From Polyangia bacterium (lineage in GTDB: Bacteria; Myxococcota_A; Polyangia; Nannocystales; Nannocystaceae): a stretch of DNA of 64,000 bases. Both the position numbers and the translations under genes were made by a program. A model generated the notes under the pieces. That model ran no database searches, was not told the DNA's origin, and was given only the letters and a program-made list of their open reading frames with translations. Numbering within the stretch: position 1 is the stretch's first letter; each line of letters opens with the position of its first letter. Below, piece by piece: positions 8,270 through 15,911 of the stretch. Location of the stretch: the NCBI GenBank assembly GCA_030429545.1, contig JAUIFF010000014.1:124001-188000 (forward strand), in the 5' to 3' direction.

Positions 8270-8662
8270 ATGACGAACGCCGAATCCCGCAACCGAGCAC
8301 GCGTCTTGGTCGTCGACGATGACGACGATGTTGCCCACCTGTTCACGCTGTACTTGCAAGCTGCAGGACACGAGGTGGTTCGGGCCTCATGTGGTGCGGA
8401 CGCGCTGGCGTTTTTACAGGACAACCCTATCGATCTCATGCTCCTCGATATGAATATGCCCGGCATGACGGGTTTTGAGGTCGCCGAACGCGTTCGGGAG
8501 GTGTGGCCGCCCGCAAAGCTCCCAATTGTCGGCGTGACGGCTCTCGGTACCGACGAAGATAAAATGCGCTGCCTCGCATCGGGTTGTAACGAGTTCATCA
8601 CCAAGCCGTTTGCCCCGCAAACACTCACCTCCAAGGTTGCGCACCACCTCAGCAACCGCTAA
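8270..8662 (+). CDS. Stand-alone CheY-like response regulator
   Basis: This 130-residue single receiver domain has acidic residues in VVDDDDD (14-20), the phosphoacceptor Asp60 in LLDMNMPGMTG, a conserved Thr near 89 and Lys112 in FITKPF. There is no output domain, so it probably passes phosphate on or binds a partner. It is tail-to-tail with the cobalamin-binding histidine kinase (stop codons overlap by 4 bases), and that kinase lacks its own receiver, so the two are natural candidate partners. The sequence around the Asp resembles the receiver of the hybrid kinase at 23633-25339. Confidence 0.9.
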   Translation: MTNAESRNRARVLVVDDDDDVAHLFTLYLQAAGHEVVRASCGADALAFLQDNPIDLMLLDMNMPGMTGFEVAERVREVWPPAKLPIVGVTALGTDEDKMRCLASGCNEFITKPFAPQTLTSKVAHHLSNR

Positions 8663-10602
8663 CTGCGTGGTTGCTTGCGGACAGCGGCCTGCGTCTGAAG
8701 CGGAATATAGATAGTAAACGTCGACCCCTCGCCGAGACGTGACTCAATATCAATATGTCCACCGTGTGCGCGTACAACCTTGTCGGCAATTGTCAACCCG
8801 AGCCCTGAAGACCGCTCGCCACCGGTTGGAATCGCCTTCGAGCGTTGAAAGGGCTCAAACAGGCGTCTCGTATCAGTGTCTGGGATACCGGGGCCCTGAT
8901 CGACAACGGCGATACCAAGCTGCGTTCCCTCAGGCATGACGCGGATGATAACTTCTGTCTTTTCCTCGCTGTATTTGATCGCGTTTGACAGCAAATTGCC
9001 GATCGCCTGGGAGAGATAGGTGGGATCCACAAAAATCTCCTCTGGGGCCTGCTCCGGAACATCGGCGACCAGCAGGATTTTTTTGGCCGATGCCGCAATT
9101 GTGTAGCTCGTGATTTGCTGGTCGATGAACCACTGCAGGCCAACCCGTTCACGTCGCAGCTCCAGATGGCCAGCCTCGATCGAGGTGATGTCGAGTAACC
9201 GCTCGATCGACTTCAACATGTACGAACTCGATCTCTCAATTCGGTCTAGCATATCCTGCTGCTGGTTCGTCACGTCTCCGACCATTGGAATCAGGTTTGC
9301 GAACCCATTGATCACAGTAAGTGGGTTGCGAAGATCGTGCACCACCATGCCGAGAAATTGGTTCTTTTTGTGGTTCGCCTCGGCAAGCTCGCGATTTTGC
9401 TTTGTCAACGTCCGACGAACCGTGACGAACTCATTGTTGAGCCGCGACAGTTCCTCCAGGGCTGCGTCGTCGGGGAACTCGCAGGTCTCCTCCCCTTCTA
9501 CCGGAGGCGGTGTCTCAACAGGCTGTGGCTCGACAGGTACACCATCGACCAAACGCTTGGCCACCGCCAGCGCCTGCATGGGCTCGCCGGCGAATCCGTC
9601 GGCACCAACCTTCTGCCATAGTGCGGGGTCGGTGTTGAACGGCCTTCCCCCAACCAGAATCTTGACACTGGCGGCCGCCGGATCTGCGCGCACTGCCTGT
9701 ATGGTCTCGAGCAGGGTTGGTAAATGGGCAGAAATCGTGATGGAGATGCCAAGCACGTCTGCACGTTTCTCTTTTACCGTCGTCACGATATCGGAGATTG
9801 GTGTAGAAGCACCCAGATAGTGGGTGTCCCAGCCCTCCATCTCAAAAATATCGCTGACCATCCGCATGCCGATCTCGTGGAGGTCACCCGCGACCCCACA
9901 GGCGACCAAGACACGATTCGGGGAACTTGCGTCGTGCTCACGCAGGAACAACTGCGACATGATGACCTGGGTCGCCGCTGTGCAAAAATGCTCCTGGGCG
10001 ACGGAGAGCTCGCCACGTTGCCACAGTCGCCCAACCTCATACTGACACACCTGAAACACGTGCAGATACAGGTCCTGAAGTGGCACCCCGTCGGCCAACG
10101 CCTCGAACATGAGCTTGTAGGCATCGCGCCGGTTTCCGGCTAGCACCAGCGCGAGGTACCGGTGGGCGAGGATGTAGTGGGGAGCCTTAGGTTGCAGGTA
10201 CGACTCGATTTCTGTAGGTAACTCATCGTACTTTGTAAGCACCTTCTTGAGTGGACGCTCGACGTAGTTGAAATGCGTACTACGCATCTCAGCATGGAGA
10301 TGGTCGAACAAGATTTCGAGCCTCTGCCGCAGTTCCGTGCTGGGCAAGCCTCGGCTGATGAGTAGACGCTTTGCCCAGGCCACATAGTGCTCATACACAA
10401 CTGTGCTCCCGGCGAGAACCGAGCCTGCGAGCGTACAGATGTGCTGCTCGATATCGGCGGCGCAGCGCTTGAGAAACGCCTTTTCTCCGTGTTTGTGTGC
10501 CCACACAGGAGCACGACCCAACTGCGTAGCAGCCACGGCCGTTGCTAGCAAACGAGCCTGCTCCTCAAGAAACCTCGCTGCATGGAATCGGCCGCCGGAC
10601 AT
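8659..10602 (-). CDS. Cobalamin-binding sensor histidine kinase with CarH-type light-sensing signature
   Basis: This 647-residue protein has three parts. Residues ~145-220 are a helical B12 cap like that of MetH/CarH, carrying W194-x9-E204-H205, the signature of adenosylcobalamin photoreceptors. Residues 230-350 are a Rossmann B12-binding domain with D240-L-H242-x2-G245, where His242 is the expected lower cobalt ligand. Residues ~385-635 form a histidine kinase: a coiled coil, H422 in VVHDLRNPL, N540, DQGPG (568-572) and GLGL (600-603). The position after Trp194 is Gln, whereas Thermus CarH has the His used in the photoproduct. There is no transmembrane segment, so it is cytoplasmic. Start ATG 10602 has AGG upstream; TTG 10608 is an alternative. 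Light or cobalamin sensing is inferred. Confidence 0.85.
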   Translation of the reverse strand: MSGGRFHAARFLEEQARLLATAVAATQLGRAPVWAHKHGEKAFLKRCAADIEQHICTLAGSVLAGSTVVYEHYVAWAKRLLISRGLPSTELRQRLEILFDHLHAEMRSTHFNYVERPLKKVLTKYDELPTEIESYLQPKAPHYILAHRYLALVLAGNRRDAYKLMFEALADGVPLQDLYLHVFQVCQYEVGRLWQRGELSVAQEHFCTAATQVIMSQLFLREHDASSPNRVLVACGVAGDLHEIGMRMVSDIFEMEGWDTHYLGASTPISDIVTTVKEKRADVLGISITISAHLPTLLETIQAVRADPAAASVKILVGGRPFNTDPALWQKVGADGFAGEPMQALAVAKRLVDGVPVEPQPVETPPPVEGEETCEFPDDAALEELSRLNNEFVTVRRTLTKQNRELAEANHKKNQFLGMVVHDLRNPLTVINGFANLIPMVGDVTNQQQDMLDRIERSSSYMLKSIERLLDITSIEAGHLELRRERVGLQWFIDQQITSYTIAASAKKILLVADVPEQAPEEIFVDPTYLSQAIGNLLSNAIKYSEEKTEVIIRVMPEGTQLGIAVVDQGPGIPDTDTRRLFEPFQRSKAIPTGGERSSGLGLTIADKVVRAHGGHIDIESRLGEGSTFTIYIPLQTQAAVRKQPRS

Positions 10603-11334
10603 CCTCAACCTGTAACGTACTCACCGAAGTGACTCTCGCCACCAACGAATCGGGTTTTGGCCGTGTGTAATCTTAACACCACTTGCAGGCTCATGACTGC
10701 CTAGTCTAGGCGACAGCAAATAGAATGGGTTCAGAGACCGATGTTCTTTCGCCGTAATCGGGTGCGTAGATGCAATATGCCACTGTTTAAATCCGCGCAA
10801 TTTGCGATTGCAAATTGACGAATTTCAGCGACCTCGCGGAGCGAAGTTTGCTGCTTTAGGCAGTGCTTCACCACGCTGCAAGGCTATCAGAAACACACAT
10901 CGCCTTCAAACAAAATTGGGCATTTCGCCACAATCCGCATATTTTTCGCGCACTTTATCTCACATAAAGAAATATATTATAGGTATCGACCGGAAAACGA
11001 AATTCTCTAATTTTCGAGACTAAATTCTACATGGGTCATATCGACCCAATATTTTAAAACGCGCAAAACATTCGCAACTTTGATATAGAGATATATACAG
11101 GGTATTTGGGCACGTGAATTCGGAGCCGTCGTGGGCGCCCTTTTGCTATGACATGTCTTTTCAGTCTTCTCTAATCGACCCAGTGCGCAACCTCTATCGC
11201 GCTACAAAAGCCGACCCTGCGAGCACACGTAACAGCTGCCGGCGATTCGACATTTTTAAGCTAAAACAGCCTGGCCGCCAAGTTCCGTGGATGTCATGAC
11301 GGCCCAACGCCCTTCCACGGCATAACCGCGCCTC
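10603..11334. other. Long AT-rich intergenic region
   Basis: This 732-base gap separates two divergent signalling genes. Its central part (about 10780-11110) is clearly more AT-rich than the flanks, with runs such as AAATATATTATAGG and ATATAGAGATATATAC. No convincing gene or start with a ribosome site is present. A perfect short palindrome lies at 11032-11048. The region may hold both promoters, or be a remnant of an insertion. Confidence 0.5.
11032..11048. promoter_or_regulatory. Perfect inverted repeat TGGGTC-N5-GACCCA
   Basis: TGGGTC (11032-11037), ATATC, GACCCA (11043-11048) has 6-bp arms inside the AT-rich region upstream of the kinase-TPR gene. Its size suits a dimeric repressor site. 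No T-run follows, so a terminator is less likely. Confidence 0.35.
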
Positions 11335-14151
11335 ATGCCATCTGCCCACTCACAACCTGGCACACAGCACGACCCCAGTGCTCCCCGTGGGGATGCTGGG
11401 CCATCCCAGAGCAGTCCAGACGCGTCGGGAACTCGCAAGCATCCAGGTGCCGACGGGCGGGAACTCGCCCTCGCCCGAACCGTCGCTGGCCCCCGTGACT
11501 CCGGGCGCTCGTTGCCGGCCCTGCTGGAAGCCCCTGCGACGATTGGGCGGTATCTCGTGATCGAGCAAATCGGCTCAGGTGGCATGGGCGAGGTGTATGC
11601 CGCCTACGACCGCGATCTCGATCGTCGAATCGCCATCAAGCTGCTTCACCAGGCCCGTTCGGATGTCGATGGCCGTCGCCGCGAGCGACTGCTGCGCGAG
11701 GCCCAGGCGATGGCCCGGGTGAGCCATCCCAATGTCGTGCATATACATGAAGTTGGGACAGCCGAAGAGCAGGTTTTCCTGGCCATGGAGTACGTCAGCG
11801 GGCCAACCATGGCCGACTGGCTCGCCAACCAAACGCGTAGCTGGCAGGAAATCATCGATGTTATTGCCCAGGCAGCCGCGGGCCTTGCGGCCTTGCATCG
11901 AGCGGGGCTTGTCCACCGCGATGTCAAACCGAGCAACATTATCGTCGGCGACGATGGACGGGTGCGAGTGCTCGACCTTGGGCTGGTCGGCGTCGAGTCC
12001 AACGACGACCGCCCGCAGGGCAAGCAACCGCAGGACCTTCAGGAGAGTGTGCGCGAGTTCGGCACGTCCAGTTTGTATAAGCAAACGGATCTTACGCGCA
12101 CCGGCGAATACGTCGGTACCCCCGCCTACATGTCGCGCGAGCAATTCCTCGGCATCGCCCTCACCCCCGCAACCGATGTGTTCTCACTGTCGGTTGTGCT
12201 CTACGAGGGGCTGTCGGGCGCCCACCCGTTCATGGGGGATACCTTTCAAAAGCTGCGTGAAAATGTCGTCATTGGGCGGATAAAGTCGACTGAGCTAGCG
12301 TCTTCTATCCCACCGAGGCTTCGCGCCCTGGTGCTCGAAGGCCTCTCGACGCAACCCAACAATCGCCCCACGATGGAGGCATTTCGTCAGCGACTGTCCG
12401 ATGCTCCGCGGCCAGCTAGGCGCTGGTGGATGCTATTGAGTACCCTGCTTGCCGCCGCCTTGTTGGCCACCCTGCTCTTCAGCCGGGTTGGGGTATCCAG
12501 TACCTGCGACGGTCGCCAAGTCAGTGACGAGATCTTGACGGAAGACGATGTCGCGGCAGTCCGCGCCGCAATGGTAGCAAGCGAGCTCCCGTACGCCAGT
12601 GAGCTCGCGGATCGCGTGATCAACGATCTCAATGTATACGCAAAATCCTGGGCTGCACACAATGCGACCGCCTGTCAGGACTACGCCCGTGGGTACCATT
12701 CGGCAACTCTTCTCGATGCGCGCATGGTCTGCCTCGACCGCCGTCGAGAAGCACTCGCCGAAACGGTTGCCCTGCTGAAGTCAGGCGGGGAGGACGTTGT
12801 CAGCAACGCAGGCCAGATGGTCGGCAAGCTCCCCAGACTCTCGGCCTGTGACAACCTCGCCGACGTTCAGGGTGCGGCCCCAGATCCCAAGTTGCGCGAG
12901 CCTCTCCAAGCACTCGAGCAAAAGCTTCTGCACGCGACAACACTTGGTCACGCGGGCCGGCTAGAAGCCGCACAAGAAGCGATTTTTGACGTCGTCCAAC
13001 GGGCTGAAGCCATCGGCCACGAGCCGACAGTCGTGCGGGCCTTGCTGACCGCAGCGCGCACATCCCTCAACCTCCAAGCCGATCGCAGCTCAACCCGCGA
13101 AACGCTCAACCGTGCGCTGGCACTCGCTATCCGTGTGGGCCTTGCCACTGAGACGGCTGAGGCCATGATTCGCCGGGTCTATGTTCGGGGCTTGCACGAA
13201 TCCGGTGCAGACGTGGCGCTTGCCGATGTCCCTGTCGCCGAGGCCATGTTGCACGCAGCCGGCGACCCACCGGAGCTGCGGGCGTTGTTGCTCAACAACA
13301 CTGGCTCGATTCATCTCGCAGCCGGCGACCGCCGAGCCGCCCGCGAAGCATTTAAGCAATCACTCGTCATTAAGGAGCATCTTTACGGAGCCGATCACCT
13401 CGATATCGCAGTTGCCCTCGCCAACCTAGGTATGCTGGCGGTCGACGATGACAGTCGCAAACAACTCCACGGCAGAATGCTCGAGATCTATCGCAAACGC
13501 CTCGGCCCAGTCCATCCCCAAACACTCGACGCCCGGTTCCTATCTGCCCTGTACACACCCGACCCGGCGCAGACAAGCAGGGAGCTGGATCAACTGTGTC
13601 AGATATTCGAGGAGCTTGGCGACAAAGCCCTCACCAGTGCCTGTACATTTGAACATGGTCGAATCGACAGCCACCGGGGGAACATCGAGGAAGCGGCGGC
13701 GAGATTTCGCCAAGCCAAACTCTATACTGAGGAAGACTCCATCGAAGTCAATGCCTATTTTGCGCTGACGAACGAACCAGTCGTCGACCCTTTCATCGCC
13801 CAGCTAACCGAGCAGATTGGGCATCTGACGGCAAATTCATGGTGGGAAGCGCTACGCCTGGCCGAACTGCGGATTCTCCGGGGGCGCCTGCACCTCAAAG
13901 CAGGTGCCGGTGATAAGGCCCGCGAAGACTTGCGCAAAGCTCTCATGGAGCTTTCGAAAATCGAGGGTCGCTCAACACCTGTCGAGCACGAAAGACTGGT
14001 GGTCTCAGCACAGCAGGCATTGCTGACCGCCCTGCGACAGGTAGATGGCGACCCCCGTGAAATTGCCGAGCTGCGCGCCGAGCTTGCATCGTTTTATCAG
14101 CGCTGGCCCGAAGCCTACCAAAAACGATTACAACAACTACAAAACGAGTAG
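11335..14151 (+). CDS. Ser/Thr protein kinase with transmembrane helix and TPR-type sensor tail
   Basis: This 938-residue protein has a disordered N-terminus (1-65), then a Hanks-type kinase. It shows the glycine loop IGSGGMGEVYAAYD (79-92), Lys102, catalytic HRDVKPSN (194-201), DLG at 214-216 (in place of DFG) and GTPAYMSREQF, where APE is replaced by SRE. A membrane helix spans about 364-384. The ~550-residue outer part has Cys residues and TPR-like helical repeats, for example LNNTGSIHLAAGDRRAAREAF. This is the common myxobacterial kinase-TM-TPR arrangement; the outer part likely senses proteins or ligands across the inner membrane. The DLG and the altered APE could weaken activity, but the essential Lys and Asp are present. 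The start has no obvious ribosome site. Confidence 0.9.
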   Translation: MPSAHSQPGTQHDPSAPRGDAGPSQSSPDASGTRKHPGADGRELALARTVAGPRDSGRSLPALLEAPATIGRYLVIEQIGSGGMGEVYAAYDRDLDRRIAIKLLHQARSDVDGRRRERLLREAQAMARVSHPNVVHIHEVGTAEEQVFLAMEYVSGPTMADWLANQTRSWQEIIDVIAQAAAGLAALHRAGLVHRDVKPSNIIVGDDGRVRVLDLGLVGVESNDDRPQGKQPQDLQESVREFGTSSLYKQTDLTRTGEYVGTPAYMSREQFLGIALTPATDVFSLSVVLYEGLSGAHPFMGDTFQKLRENVVIGRIKSTELASSIPPRLRALVLEGLSTQPNNRPTMEAFRQRLSDAPRPARRWWMLLSTLLAAALLATLLFSRVGVSSTCDGRQVSDEILTEDDVAAVRAAMVASELPYASELADRVINDLNVYAKSWAAHNATACQDYARGYHSATLLDARMVCLDRRREALAETVALLKSGGEDVVSNAGQMVGKLPRLSACDNLADVQGAAPDPKLREPLQALEQKLLHATTLGHAGRLEAAQEAIFDVVQRAEAIGHEPTVVRALLTAARTSLNLQADRSSTRETLNRALALAIRVGLATETAEAMIRRVYVRGLHESGADVALADVPVAEAMLHAAGDPPELRALLLNNTGSIHLAAGDRRAAREAFKQSLVIKEHLYGADHLDIAVALANLGMLAVDDDSRKQLHGRMLEIYRKRLGPVHPQTLDARFLSALYTPDPAQTSRELDQLCQIFEELGDKALTSACTFEHGRIDSHRGNIEEAAARFRQAKLYTEEDSIEVNAYFALTNEPVVDPFIAQLTEQIGHLTANSWWEALRLAELRILRGRLHLKAGAGDKAREDLRKALMELSKIEGRSTPVEHERLVVSAQQALLTALRQVDGDPREIAELRAELASFYQRWPEAYQKRLQQLQNE

Positions 14152-14669
14152 TTCGCCGTGCAAAATTAACCTGCGTCAATTATCTACACCTGTAGCTAAA
14201 TGACCACAGTTTTTCCCGAAAATTTTGCGCGGTAAATTTTTTGGAGCCTCAATTTTTGGTTAGTTGCCGGGAAATACGGCGTTTAGCTGAAGCTGCTAAC
14301 TTAGGTACAAAACTAAGATAATGGCACCTTAGGGGCATCTATGTGGTGAAATGCTGAGCTGAACTTTGCTGCTTACCCGGAGAAACCGCACAGGTCCTCA
14401 GCGTGAAAAAAATTCATCGTGTCAAATGTCTACACTTTTAGTGGTTGCATGTCACCAAGTGTATGATAAATGATCATTGCTGTCGGGGAAACTTCCCAAC
14501 AAGAATGCAGCACATCTGCAACCGGCAATCACAGGCCACCCGAGCCGGCCTGTAACGATTCGAGAACTTGGCATTCTCCGATGGCGCGCGCGTTCGTGTG
14601 CACATGGTCAACCGACCCGACCAGTGCACACGACACGGGTTCATCAATGGAAAGGACGGAGAGACAACC
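14152..14669. other. AT-rich intergenic region with a 21-base direct repeat
   Basis: No gene is supported in these 518 bases. Two related 21-mers in the same orientation, GTCAATTATCTACACCTGTAG (at 14175, 17 of 21 positions shared) and its partner at 14421, lie upstream of the ADYC lipoprotein gene and could be protein-binding sites. The first half is AT-rich; the last ~150 bases return to typical composition. Confidence 0.45.
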
Positions 14670-15671
14670 ATGAACAACAAAACAGCAAAAGCCAGCAATT
14701 TCTGGTTTACGGGCCTTGCGTCAATGCTGCTGCTCACCGGGTGCGAGCCCCCGGAGGAGGAACTCGCAAATCGCTATGGATTTGCGGCAAAAGACTGCTC
14801 GCGGTGGCGCTGCGGCTACAACACTTCTGAGATCAACGGCAAGTCCCTGCAGGAGTTGAACCTCGATGGCCAACCCAATGCCGACGGCGTAAAGCTCGTT
14901 GGCTTTGTCCCCACACAGGGCCTCCTGTCGTGCTTGCTCTTTGGCTGCCACCTCGACACCGATGGCGATGAGTTGGTGGCGACCAACGGCTTCACCGAGC
15001 TGCGAGGCTTCCAACTGGTCGGCTCAACGTTGTTGGTAAGAGTCCAACAGGGGCTGGTCCTACCGGTGGTGATCGCAGGCTACGAAGAAGTCGATTCCTG
15101 GGCCGACCCGGGAACTTCCGTGGCGGCATACTCCTTAATCTATGTCGACCCCGAATCCCTGCTCGATACGAGTATTTGCAAGGGCACACTCGTCGACCCG
15201 TTGCAGGCCTCTGTGGTGATTTTGGCCGGAGAGCGCTACGACCTCGAAACGAAAACGGTACACAGTGGGCAGGATGGGTGGTTTACCCTCGCCTGTGCCG
15301 GGTCAGCCGCCGCCAAAATGTCGCTCATGGGCTACGGCCCACATGCCGACTTCAACGGCGAAGGCGAGCCGGCCACGCCCCAACAACGACAGGCGACGCT
15401 CAAAATGCTCACAGCCGATTACTGTGGCAATGGCGACAGTTACACGGCGGATGGCACCCCCCTGAATTGGCGCAATGCAGCAGGTTCGGTCGGGTTTCCC
15501 AACCCCGAGGAGAGCCAAATTGAGGCCATCTGGACAGCCCAAGGGGCTGTTTGCTTGGATGCCCCTCGCGTCGTCTCACTCGAGGACGTCGAGTGTTCTA
15601 TCCCCAGCTGCGACAGCATTGATCTCGCAGGCCACGAATGGGCGACCTACCTTGTGGAGGACGAGTCATAA
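14670..15671 (+). CDS. ADYC-domain lipoprotein
   Basis: This 333-residue protein has an N-terminal signal ending in LLLTGC (lipobox Cys ~26), so it is probably an envelope lipoprotein. The core contains CRW-type Cys pairs, CLLFGCHLDTDGDE, DGWFTLACAGSAAAKM and the phrase LTADYCGNGDSYTADG, which is the hallmark of the ADYC domain found widely in myxobacteria. Domain function is unknown. ATG 14670 is preceded by GGAGAG; the frame extends upstream to 14568 without a signal peptide, so the later start is preferred. A stable hairpin follows at 15732-15758. Confidence 0.8.
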   Translation: MNNKTAKASNFWFTGLASMLLLTGCEPPEEELANRYGFAAKDCSRWRCGYNTSEINGKSLQELNLDGQPNADGVKLVGFVPTQGLLSCLLFGCHLDTDGDELVATNGFTELRGFQLVGSTLLVRVQQGLVLPVVIAGYEEVDSWADPGTSVAAYSLIYVDPESLLDTSICKGTLVDPLQASVVILAGERYDLETKTVHSGQDGWFTLACAGSAAAKMSLMGYGPHADFNGEGEPATPQQRQATLKMLTADYCGNGDSYTADGTPLNWRNAAGSVGFPNPEESQIEAIWTAQGAVCLDAPRVVSLEDVECSIPSCDSIDLAGHEWATYLVEDES

Positions 15672-15731
15672 ACCTTATGAAATGTGCCACCGAACATCGC
15701 CGTGAAGGCGAGAGCATTTACCCGCGAATTC

Positions 15732-15758
15732 ACGGGCGCCGCTATTGCGAGCGCCCGT
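15732..15758 (+). terminator. Hairpin downstream of the ADYC gene
   Basis: ACGGGCGC (15732-15739) pairs with GCGCCCGT (15751-15758) around an 11-base loop. It lies 60 bases after the ADYC stop and has no T-run, so it may be a factor-assisted terminator or a boundary before the kinase gene. Confidence 0.4.
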
Positions 15759-15911
15759 ACTTCCACATCTGGCAAGAACCGGCCACGGGTCCCAACAAAA
15801 ACCTGAGCGACTGACCCGCCACTATTTTCAAACCGGACTAACACATATGTAGGTCTGTTGACTTCTGCAACGATGATCTCGCGTTATCTCCGGTGACAGT
15901 TCCCGGGAGGT

